Assembly (NCBI RefSeq): GCF_014236795.1
Contig: NZ_CP049017.1
Span: 1,032,001 to 1,096,000, forward strand
DNA from: Xanthomonas theicola
GTDB lineage: Bacteria; Pseudomonadota; Gammaproteobacteria; Xanthomonadales; Xanthomonadaceae
Direction: 5' to 3'
Length of the DNA: 64,000 nt
A program made the position numbers and the translations under genes. This document shows, one piece after another, positions 30,846 to 40,080 of this stretch. Below the pieces are notes generated by a model. That model saw nothing but the letters and a program-made list of their open reading frames with translations. It did no database searches and was not told where the DNA came from. Positions within the stretch are counted from its first letter, which is position 1; the number at the start of each line of letters is the position of its first letter.

Positions 30846-31895
30846 TCAGCCCACGGCGCGCAACGCTGCCAGCAATAGCGCGGCGCCGGCCAGCGGCCGC
30901 GGCCGCGGCCTGCGCCGCGGCTGGCGGTCGATCGCGTTGGCGCCGGTCCAGCGCAGTAGGCCGTGCGCGAGACCGTGGCGGTCCATGCTGCGGTCGCAGG
31001 CGGCCACGCAATCGCCGCAGGCGTAGTGTGCGGACCGTTGCGCCGGTCGATGCGCGCGGGGCAGGCATCGACACAGGCGCTGCAGTCCATGCAGTCGTCG
31101 AGTTGTTCGGCATTGAATTTGGGCAGGGTGTCGGCGTAGGCGGCCAGCGCGTGGCCGCGGCGGGCGATGCTGGTGCGCAGTGCGCAGTCGCGAGCGGTGC
31201 CGGCGTCGAGCAGGCGGCGTCCGCGCCGCTTGATGCCGCCCGGGCCGCCTCAGGCAAGCGCGCCACGGGGTTCGCCGCGCTTCGCGTCGTCGCCGATCAG
31301 CGGCGTGTCGCGGTCGCACAAGCAGTGGCTGCAGGCGCGCGTAGTGGCACAGATATCTGCATACCTGGCTGCGCAGGAAGCTGCATTGCCCCAGGTGGCG
31401 ACGGCGTAGAACAGCAGCCAGAACGTTTCACAGCCGCTCCAGGCGAAGGGCCGCAGCTGCAAGACCAGGTCGGCGATCGGCGTGAAGCAGCCGATGAAGC
31501 CGATGCCGGTTCACGGCGCCATCGCCGCCCAGGCCACGGGCGTGCGGCCGCGGGCCAGGGCGCGAAGCGCCGTTCCAGCCAGACGAACGCCTGGCTCCAT
31601 ACCGTCTTCTGTGCGCAGGCGAGGCCGCACCAGACACGTCCGCCCAGGGTGGTGTCACCGCCAATGCGGCGGCCGCGGCGCATAGCGCCAGCCGCCGCCA
31701 GCCGATGTCGTACGGCCACAGGGTCCAGCCGAACAGGTCCAGGCGCGGAGCGGGGAGGTCGAACAACAGCGCCTGGCGGCCGTCCCGGCGCAGCCATGGC
31801 AGCAGGTAGAACGCGGCCAACAGCAGCCATAGGGCGCAGCGGCGCGTGCGCGCCAGGCGCGGCGGAATGGTGCAGCGCAGGCGCGCTCCGCTCAT
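30846..31895 (-). pseudogene. ccoG: decayed ccoG (cytochrome cbb3 oxidase accessory Fe-S protein)
   Basis: Pieces of a CcoG/RdxA protein follow in the right order but in different frames. They are: LLPWLRRDGRQALLFDLPAP (31800-31740), GGRVWCGLACAQ (near 31640), TGIGFIGCFTPIADLVLQL (near 31490), a WETFW-like segment with FYAVATWGNA (near 31410), CDRDTPLIGDDAKRGEPRG (near 31280), DCMDCSACVDACPARID (near 31090) and CGDCVAACD (near 31010). CxxCxxC clusters survive, but stops and frameshifts make it non-functional. Confidence 0.8.
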
Positions 31896-32029
31896 GGCAA
31901 CGGCTCGTCGCCGGCGTCGTCGGCATGCGACGGCGGCCGCAGCAGGAAGCCGGTCAGCAGGCTGGACGCCAACGTCGCCAACCAGAACAGGAAGAAGCCG
32001 AGCGTGTAGCCGAATTGGCGGCTCGGCAT
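31892..32029 (-). CDS. 45-residue single-membrane-span protein
   Basis: MPSRQFGYTLGFFLFWLATL begins a short frame with one membrane helix and an acidic tail (DDAGDEPLP). Its stop overlaps the start of the ccoG relic (ATGA), as in a former operon. Its start lies against the hemN relic on the other strand, so it may itself be truncated. Not assigned to a family. Confidence 0.35.
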   Translation of the reverse strand: MPSRQFGYTLGFFLFWLATLASSLLTGFLLRPPSHADDAGDEPLP

Positions 32030-32509
32030 GGACCATTTCGCGCTGCCGCACGGGGACCTGGCGCACGCGCAGCGCCAGGGCGGGCTGCACCGCAACTTCA
32101 TGGACTACACCACGCATGCCGAGACCGACCTGCTCGGCCTGGGCGTCGGTGCGATCAGCCGCATCGGCGCCAGCCACAGCCAGAACCAGCGCGAACTGCC
32201 GGCCTGGGAGGCGGCGGTGGATGCCGACGACAGTCCGGTGCTGCGCGCGGGGCCGATCCAGCACCTGATGTGCCAGGGCCACGCCGATGTCGCGGCGCTG
32301 GCGCCGCGCCACGGCATCGACTTCGCCAGCTACTTCCGCGACGAACTGCAGGCGCTGGCGCCGCTGTGCGCCGACGGCCTGGCCGAGCATCGCACGGGGC
32401 GATCCAGGCGACCGCGCGCGGGCGCCCGCTGCGGCGCCTGATCGCGATGTGCTTCGACCGCTATCTGCGCCAGCCGGCGCAGGGCGTGCGCTATTGGCGG
32501 GCGACCTGA
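32010..32509 (+). pseudogene. hemN: 3' relic of oxygen-independent coproporphyrinogen III oxidase
   Basis: MDHFALPHGDLAHAQRQGGL, HRNFMDYTTHAETDLLGLG, GAISRIGASHSQNQRELPAW and HLMCQGHADVAALA are HemN C-terminal-half motifs. After a frameshift near 32395 the end LIAMCFDRYLRQPAQGVRYW is readable. The radical-SAM half with CxxxCxxC is missing, so it is inactive. With the ccoG relic it records loss of a microaerobic respiration locus. Confidence 0.8.
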
Positions 32510-32638
32510 GCGCGGCCGGCAGGCCGTGGGCGCGGCGCCGACGCGGGGTTCGCCGCCTGCCGCGCGCCGCGTTGCACGCGCTGTCGCCCGCGCCGCGGTT
32601 CACAATCGGCATGCGATCAGGCACGCTAGCGGCACCAG

Positions 32639-32678
32639 GCCCGGATGGCGAAACTGGTAGACGCATCGGACTTAAAAA
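32639..32678 (+). pseudogene. 5' half of a tRNA-Leu(UAA) broken at the anticodon loop
   Basis: The sequence from GCCCGGATGGCGAAACTGGT through AGACGCATCGGACTTAAAA is a good tRNA-Leu 5' half with anticodon TAA. It then runs into ACTCCTTTGTCAAG, and the 3' half (anticodon stem, variable arm, T-arm, acceptor) is absent here and not found elsewhere in the window. The break falls in the anticodon loop. Confidence 0.8.
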
Positions 32679-32875
32679 CTCCTTTGTCAAGTCTTTTCGC
32701 TTGTGCGGTAATCGCCCTCGGAACTAGGAACGACGCGGGTTTCCGGGCATTTGGGGACGAAGTCCGAGGTGGCCCCTTGGTAGGCTAGGAGCCAGCTAGG
32801 GGCCAAGCGAAGCGGTGCAGTTGGAGCAAGCCCGGTGGTAGTCGGGCAAAAATGGATAGGTAGCGAGTCAAGCCA

Positions 32876-33194
32876 GCCCGAGTGGTGAAACTGGTAGACA
32901 CAAGGGACTTGAAGCAATTTGAGCCCTTCGGAGGAAACTCCGAAGGTGAAGCCCGTCAAATTCGGTGAACGCCCTGGACATGCAGATGTCCGAGCCAACG
33001 CCGAGCCAAGCCCTGGATCGAAAGGTTCGAGGGAAGGTGTAGAGAGCAGACGGCGGGCACCTAAGGCCGCAAGGCTATGGTGAAGGCGTGCTCCAGACCA
33101 CGAACGGCGCTCAGCGTTGGCGGCGAAAGCCGAAGTGGTAAGAAAATCCCTCGACCTCACGGTCATGCCGGTTCGATTCCGGCCTCGGGCACCA
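32876..33194 (+). tRNA. tRNA-Leu(UAA) interrupted by a group I intron
   Basis: Exon 1 is 32876-32910 and exon 2 is 33143-33194, giving a mature 87-nt tRNA with encoded CCA. The acceptor GCCCGAG pairs with CTCGGGC. The anticodon stem-loop becomes AAGGGACTTAAAATCCC (anticodon TAA). The variable arm is GACC/GGTC and the T-stem is GCCGG/CCGGC with loop TTCGATT. The intron lies between U34 and A35, the same place as in cyanobacterial and plastid trnL-UAA. A terminator-like hairpin follows at 33201. It lies 198 bp after the broken tRNA-Leu and may be its functional replacement. Confidence 0.9.
32911..33142 (+). ncRNA. group I intron (tRNA-Leu, IC3-like), 232 nt, no ORF
   Basis: The 5' splice site follows U (CUU|GAAG) and the intron ends in G (33142). 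P1: exon GGGACUU pairs with intron GAGCCC (32921-32926), with a terminal U.G and one bulged A. P2: CCTTCGGAG GAAA CTCCGAAGG (32925-32946, GNRA loop). P-like AAATTCGGTGAACGCC starts near 32959. P5: GGACAT GCAG ATGTCC (32976-32991). Q-like CCGAGCCAAGCCC is at 33001-33013. R-like GTGTAGAGAGCAGACGGCGG starts near 33038. P8: GCC GCAA GGC. S-like CTCCAGACCACGAACG is near 33091. P9: GGC GAAA GCC. The order and motifs parallel cyanobacterial trnL introns. Confidence 0.85.
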
Positions 33195-33200
33195 ACGCGT

Positions 33201-33227
33201 AGGCCGTTCTCGCATAGAGAGCGGCCT
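33201..33227 (+). terminator. hairpin after tRNA-Leu
   Basis: AGGCCGTTCTC and GAGAGCGGCCT form an 11-bp stem (one G.U) with loop GCATA, then TTTGGG. A plausible intrinsic terminator for the intron-bearing tRNA transcript. Confidence 0.65.
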
Positions 33228-33389
33228 TTGGGTAGCGCCTCTTCGGCGAAGCTGGAGTCTTGCATTGGGCCGGTCTGAGCGCGCGGCTCCGTGACTTCCG
33301 TGAAATGTCAATGCAAGGTGACATGAAGATGCCTGGCCCGACGCCGCAAAAGCCGCCTTGGATGCTCATGTGAACAGCGTCGCTTGGTC

Positions 33390-33785
33390 AAGGGAACGAT
33401 TTGCCGCAGGTTCAACGCGCTGGCCGGTGCGCAGAACCAGCGTCAGCTCGGCAACCACCTCATCATGTCCATCAACCGCGCGATGAACCCGGTGAACTAA
33501 GTTCGTCACGCTGCGGCGTTCGCATGGCGGCGAGACGAACTCAACGTCGTCCTGGCCACTTCCGGCTTCTACGTGCGCGAAGATGGCCAGGTCGCGCACA
33601 CAGACAAGGCCACAACGTTCGATGCCGCGCGAGCCCGTGCGGGACCACTCAAGGCCGCGCTGGAGCGTCGCGTCGTGCACGCGGAAGTGCTGAACTACTG
33701 CCGCGCCGAGTGGCTGGACGCAAACTATTTCCATGCCGTCTTCGAGGCGACGAAAGGCGCTGCAGAGCTGATTCGCCCGCTCTCA
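33390..33785 (+). pseudogene. TIGR02391-like protein relic
   Basis: ICRRFNALAGAQNQRQLGNH, then an in-frame TAA at 33498, then WRRDELNVVLATSGFYVRED, HAEVLNYCRAEWLDANYFHA and VFEATKGAAELIRPLSE resemble the C-terminal domain of TIGR02391 (Ymh-type) proteins, often found in mobile or defence-rich regions. It is truncated upstream and cut by IS5 sequence at about 33786. Confidence 0.6.
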
Positions 33786-33789
33786 GAAC

Positions 33790-34063
33790 CTGTTCACGAT
33801 CTTTTGAGTAGTAGTGTCAGGAATGCCAGGTGGATGAACTGCAAGCTGGTGTTGAGCTTACGCTCGCAGTTCTTCCATAGCCTTCGGTTCTTTTCCAGCC
33901 ACGCAAAGCTGCGTTCGACGCTCCAGCGCTTGGGCATGACCTTGAAGGTGTGCAGTTCGCTGCGTTTGGCGATCTGCACCGTGACTTGCTTGCCCAGGAT
34001 CTCTCGTACGCCTTCGGCGAACGGTTCTCCGGTATAGCCGCTATCGCACAACAGGCTTTGGGC
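33790..34063 (-). mobile_element. IS5-family transposase C-terminal remnant
   Basis: LLCDSGYTGEPFAEGVREIL (Asp region), VQIAKRSELHTFKVMPKRWS and VERSFAWLEKNRRLWKNCER (Glu region) are the end of an IS5-type transposase. Its N-terminal part was removed where the IS30 element begins at 34062. Confidence 0.8.
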
Positions 34064-35303
34064 GGTCTCAACCGGTCGATGCAACAGCTTGATTTAGTAC
34101 CTCGGCAGGGGTCTGGAAGTCCAGCGTCTGCCGAGGACGCTGGTTAAGTTCCCTGGCTATGGCATTGAGTTGGACCTGGGTGTAGTGGCTAATGTCCTGT
34201 CCTTTGGGGAAATACTGGCGGAGCAAGCCATTGGTGTTTTCGTTTGACCCGCGCTGCCACGGGCTATGCGGGTCGCAAAAAAAGACCTGCACGTCTGTCG
34301 CCAGGGTGAAGCGCTGGTGCTTGTGCATTTCGGCACCGCGATCCCAGGTCAGGGAACCTTTCAGCTGAGCAGGTAACCGCCGGATATGCTTGGCGACCGC
34401 GTCCACCACGGTGGCACTGTCGCGTGAAGGAAGCTTGATCAACATCACAAAGCGCGATTGCCGCTCCACGAGCGTGGCGATTTGCGTGTTCACCGTGCCC
34501 ATCAGCAGGTCGCCCTTCCCAGTGCCCAGGTACCGCGCGGTCGTCCACCTCGGCCGGACGCTGGCTGATCGGCAGGGCATCTATCATCAGGTTGCGGGCG
34601 CCCTTGCGGCTCTTCCCGTGGCGTCCCTGAGCGGTCGGATAACGCACCAGTCGACGCGTGCGCAACTGGGCCAAGAGCTGCTTCTTGAGCACCCCGCGAC
34701 TCTGAACGAACAGGCTTCGATAGATGGTTTCGTGCGACACCGGCATACTGTCGTTGTTTGGATAACGGCGGACAAGCCATCCGCTGATCTGCTGCGGCGC
34801 CCAGCGACGGGCCAGCTTGCTGGCGACCAGGCGGCGAAGCACCCCGCAGCGGGCAAGCAGGCAGGCTTTGGGCCGTTTGGCTTGCGACCAGGCGCGCTCG
34901 TCGGCGTGTGTCGCGCGGTAGATCTCACAGCCTGCGTTGCGCTCGATCTCCCGACTGATGGTCGAGACCGCCCGGCCCAAGGCCTGAGCGATCTGGCGCA
35001 GGGAACGGCCTTGGCACAGGCCGCGCGAGATCTCCTCGCGCTCAGCCAGCTGGAGTGCTCGTGCCGCTCGTTTGCACGGTCGCGGCGCAAACCCACCGCG
35101 CTGCCGAAGGACGTACCGAACCAACGCTTCATCCCGCTCAAGCACCTTGGCGATAACACTCGGCGGCTCGCCCGCCTGCCAGCGCGTCCATAGCTGTTCA
35201 CGGTCCGCTGCCGACAAATGGCGCCAAACCCTGACTGTTCTGCTCATGATGTCCACCTCCGTCCTGATCAGACTACGGTGTTGCATCGATCGGTTGAGAC
35301 CAC
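34062..35303 (-). mobile_element. IS30-family element, transposase frameshifted
   Basis: Inverted ends GGTCTCAACCGGTCGATGCA (34064 on) and its near-complement at 35281-35301 bound about 1.24 kb. The transposase starts at ATG 35247 (GGAGGT upstream; MSRTVRVWRHLSAADREQLW). It has the helix-turn-helix GRSLRQIAQALGRAVSTISR and runs to PGHWEG near 34533. There an extra G in a GGG run shifts the frame; DLLMGTVNTQIATLVERQSR and the remaining catalytic part through WQRGSNENTNGLLRQYFPKG continue in the other frame to 34068. Confidence 0.88.
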
Positions 35304-36052
35304 CGAAGGGCTTCTTGTGGCTGGAAGCAATCCGACGCCGTCGAGCAGGAAGGGCGCGACGGCCGAATCGGTTCCGCATGGTATTTCGAGTGGGGAACTC
35401 GAATCTTTTTCAATGCTTTTTAGCTCGGGCTCGGAGTGGGGCCTTGCTGAACCCATTGTTGCTGCGCAGGTTGATCGGCGTCGTGATGGACGCTATTTGG
35501 AAAGCCCGGTTGCTGCGGGGCAATACGATAGTGGGCGCGAGCTGCGTGCCTTGATCGATGCGATGAGTAGCTTCGGAGGGTCCGAAAACTCGGTTCCGTT
35601 CGGTGCTCAGAACACCGGTTCGGAAGCGTCGTGGATGCATCCTGCCTGGCACCACGCGGATCACCGGCGCGTAGGCTATGCGCGATCTCTGGAGCTATGA
35701 CGTCGTAGCGATTCATCTCTGTGTTTGGTTGAGATTTTATGGTGTTGGCATGATTGTTACCGGTGGGCGATAAGCGCCTGCCGATTTTTTGCCCTGCGAC
35801 GCTTGCCAAAGTGGGCTATCGATTGCTTTCGCTGCGCATCGGAATATGCGGCGTGTCCGAATCGCCGAGCGCCAGTCTCTGCTCCCGTTTGCTGCCGCGC
35901 CGCCCTGCGCGCGGCGGCCGGGGAGGGCGAGGCGGCGCTCGCCGCGTGATCGGCACGGTGCTCGGCCTGGGCGGGCCGTCGGCGCGCGCTGTGGCGCAGC
36001 GGCCGGAATTGCTAGAATCGCGCTCTTGTCTGCCGTTTGCCGGAATGCCGCC
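35304..36052. other. about 750 bp without a recognisable gene; prfB promoter at the end
   Basis: Open frames here have no motif I recognise, and composition is mixed (AT-richer 35700-35870, then very GC-rich). TGCTAGAAT at 36010-36018 looks like an extended -10 promoter for prfB, about 35 bp before its ATG. Confidence 0.4.
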
Positions 36053-37178
36053 ATGATCGAACTCAATCCCATCCGCCACCGCATCGCCGATCTGTCCGAT
36101 CGGGTGCTGTCGCTCCGGGGGTTTCTTTGACTACGATGTCAAGAAGGAACGCCTGGAGGAAGTGACCCGGGAGCTGGAAAGCCCCGATGTCTGGAACGAC
36201 CCCGAGCGCGCCCAGGGCCTGGGCCGCGAGCGCGCCAACCTGGAGAAGACCGTCGGCGGCATCGCCAGCGTGCTCGACGGGCTGAGCGAGGCGCTGGAGT
36301 TCCTGGAACTGGCCGAAAGCGAGGACGACGAGGACACCGCGCTGGCGGTGGCGGCCGATGTCGGGCGCTTCCAGGCGCACGTGGAGAAGCTGGAATTCCA
36401 GCGCATGTTCTCCGGGCGGATGGACGCCAGCAACGCCTTCGTCGACATCCAGGCCGGCGCCGGCGGCACCGAGGCGCAGGACTGGGCCGAGATCCTGCTG
36501 CGCATGTACCTGCGCTGGTGCGAGTCGCGCGGCTGGAAGACCGAATTGATGGAAGTGTCCGGCGGCGAAGTGGCCGGCATCAAGTCGGCCACGCTGCGCG
36601 TGGAGGGCGATTTCGCCTATGGCTGGCTGAAGACCGAGACCGGCGTGCACCGGTTGGTGCGCAAGTCGCCGTTCGACTCGGACAACCGCCGCCACACCAG
36701 CTTCACCTCGGTGTTCGTGTCGCCGGAGGTGGACGACGACATCGACATCGACATCAACCCGGCCGACCTGAAGACCGACGTCTACCGCTCCTCCGGCGCC
36801 GGCGGCCAGCACGTCAACAAGACCGAATCGGCGGTGCGCATCACCCATGTGCCGACCGGCATTGTGGTCGCCTGCCAGACCGGGCGCAGCCAGCACCAGA
36901 ACCGCGACAATGCGATGAAGATGCTCGCCGCCAAGCTGTACGAGCTGGAGATCCAGAAGCGCAACGCCGAGCGCGATGCGGTCGAGGCGACCAAGTCGGA
37001 CATCGGCTGGGGCAGCCAGATCCGCAACTACGTGCTCGACCAGAGCCGGATCAAGGACCTGCGCACCGGCATCGAGCGCACCGACACGCAGAAGGTGCTC
37101 GACGGCGACCTGGACCAATTCGTCGAGGCCAGCCTCAAGTCCGGCCTGGACGCCGGCGCCAAACGCAGCGACGCCTGA
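36053..37178 (+). CDS. prfB: peptide chain release factor 2 (programmed +1 frameshift)
   Basis: Recognises UAA and UGA and triggers peptide release. Codons 1-25 run from ATG 36053 to CTT at 36125; an in-frame TGA follows, and reading resumes +1 at GAC (36129). The full product is join(36053..36127, 36129..37178), 374 aa. The second frame carries the UGA-reading SPF tripeptide ([11 protein letters not shown]) and the peptidyl-transferase GGQ motif ([16 protein letters not shown]). A lysS gene follows 96 bp later, as in many bacteria. Confidence 0.97.
36115..36131 (+). promoter_or_regulatory. RF2 autoregulatory frameshift site
   Basis: CGGGGGTTTCTTTGAC holds an internal Shine-Dalgarno-like GGGGG, the slippery CTT codon and the UGA stop followed by C. 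When RF2 is scarce the ribosome slips from CUU to UUU and reads on; when RF2 is plentiful synthesis stops after 25 residues. Confidence 0.95.
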
Positions 37179-37274
37179 ACCGGGCGCCTGCGCCCGCTGC
37201 GGCGCAGCCCGGCCACGGGCACAACGTGCGCCTCCTGTTGCATCCTTTTCCTACATTCCCGCGTACCCATTCCT

Positions 37275-38792
<1,518 letters not shown>

Positions 38793-38937
38793 TCTATCCA
38801 CGGCACGGTGACCTTGGCGTGGTTCTTGCATAGGACATCGGCAAGCAAGCGGAAACACGGCGATGGCGGTGCGCGGCGATCGCCGTGTTTCCCGTTGTTG
38901 TCTCGGCAGCCCGATGCACCGGGCGGGAGGATCGCAG

Positions 38938-40080
38938 ATGCAAGATGCCAGCATGAGCCTGTCCGGAGTATCCTCCCCTGGGGATCGCCCAGATTGGGTG
39001 GACGGGGCCGACAACTGCTTGAACATCGTCATCGTCGACGATCAGACGTCCGCGCGCACGATGCTGTGCCATGTGATCGAGGACGTCGCTCCGGAACTCA
39101 CCGTCCGCGACTTCGGCGACTCGCAGGCCGCGCTGGCCTGGTGCGAGTCCAGCAAGGTCGACCTGTTGCTGCTCGACTATCGCATGCCCGGCATGGACGG
39201 GCTGGAGTTCGCGCGCCGGCTGCGGCGCCTGCCCAAGCACCGCGACATCCCGATCATCCTGATCACCGTGGTCGGCGACGAGCCGATCCGCCAGGCGGCA
39301 CTGGAAGCCGGCGTCATCGACTTCCTGGTCAAGCCGATCCGCCCGCGCGAACTGCGCGCGCGCTGCCGCAACCTGCTGCAGCTGCGCCTGCAGAGCGAGA
39401 ATATCAAGCTGCGCGCCATGTCGTTGGAACAGCGCCTGCTGGCCAGCATGCGCGAGGTCGAGGAACGCGAGCGCGAGACCCTGTCGCGGCTGGCGCGCGC
39501 GATCGAGTACCGCGATGCCGGGACCGGCGCCTACCTGGAACGGATGGCGCACGTGGCCGGCCTGATCGCCGAGCAGCTCGGCCTGTCCGAGGACGAGGTG
39601 CGGGTCATCGAGATGGCGGCGAGCCTGCACGACATGGGCAAGATCGCCATCCCCGACGCGGTGCTGCTCAAGCCCGGCAAGCTCAGCGAGGAGGAGATGG
39701 CGGTGATGCGCATGCATCCGCGCATCGGCTACGAGCTGCTCAGCGGCAGCCAGAATCACTGCATCCAGGTCGGCGCGTTGATCGCGCTGCGCCACCATGA
39801 GCGTTACGATGGCAGCGGTTACCCCGACGCACTGGTCGGCGAAGCGATTCCGCTGGAGGCGCGGATCGTCGCGGTCGCCGACTTCTTCGACGCGCTGATC
39901 TCGCCGCGTCCCTACAAGGAAGCATGGACCATGGACGCGACCTTGGCCTATCTCTACGCGAAACGCGGCCGCCTGTTCGATCCGCGTTGCGTCGATGCGC
40001 TGTTCCGCGGGCGCGAGCAGTTGCGCATGATCTGCGAGAAGTTCTCGACGGCCTCGGTCCGGCCGGGGGTGTCCAAGTGA
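38938..40080 (+). CDS. rpfG: RpfG two-component regulator, HD-GYP cyclic-di-GMP phosphodiesterase
   Basis: 380-residue response regulator of the DSF system. The receiver domain (about residues 25-145) has IVIVDDQTSARTML and the phospho-acceptor Asp in LLLLDYRMPGMDGLEF. The HD-GYP domain has LHDMGKIAIPDAVLLKPGKL (HD) and LRHHERYDGSGYPDAL (GYP), so it should hydrolyse cyclic-di-GMP when RpfC phosphorylates it. Start chosen at 38938 because GGGAGG lies 8 nt upstream. Its stop overlaps the GTG start of rpfC, so the pair is translationally coupled; rpfH is not between them. Confidence 0.97.
   Translation: MQDASMSLSGVSSPGDRPDWVDGADNCLNIVIVDDQTSARTMLCHVIEDVAPELTVRDFGDSQAALAWCESSKVDLLLLDYRMPGMDGLEFARRLRRLPKHRDIPIILITVVGDEPIRQAALEAGVIDFLVKPIRPRELRARCRNLLQLRLQSENIKLRAMSLEQRLLASMREVEERERETLSRLARAIEYRDAGTGAYLERMAHVAGLIAEQLGLSEDEVRVIEMAASLHDMGKIAIPDAVLLKPGKLSEEEMAVMRMHPRIGYELLSGSQNHCIQVGALIALRHHERYDGSGYPDALVGEAIPLEARIVAVADFFDALISPRPYKEAWTMDATLAYLYAKRGRLFDPRCVDALFRGREQLRMICEKFSTASVRPGVSK

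Noticed and set aside
32687..33265. 192-codon minus-strand open frame across the tRNA-Leu and intron
   Set aside because: It is antisense to a well-formed tRNA and group I intron, has no ribosome site or recognisable domain, and its openness is explained by the GC-rich RNA gene.
34520..34540. programmed frameshift in the IS30 transposase
   Set aside because: IS30 transposases are normally a single frame. The shift is one extra G in a GGG run with no stimulatory signal, so decay or a sequencing error is simpler.
35410..35809. open frames between the IS30 element and prfB
   Set aside because: Overlapping frames on both strands have no motif or coding bias that favours either, so no gene is called.
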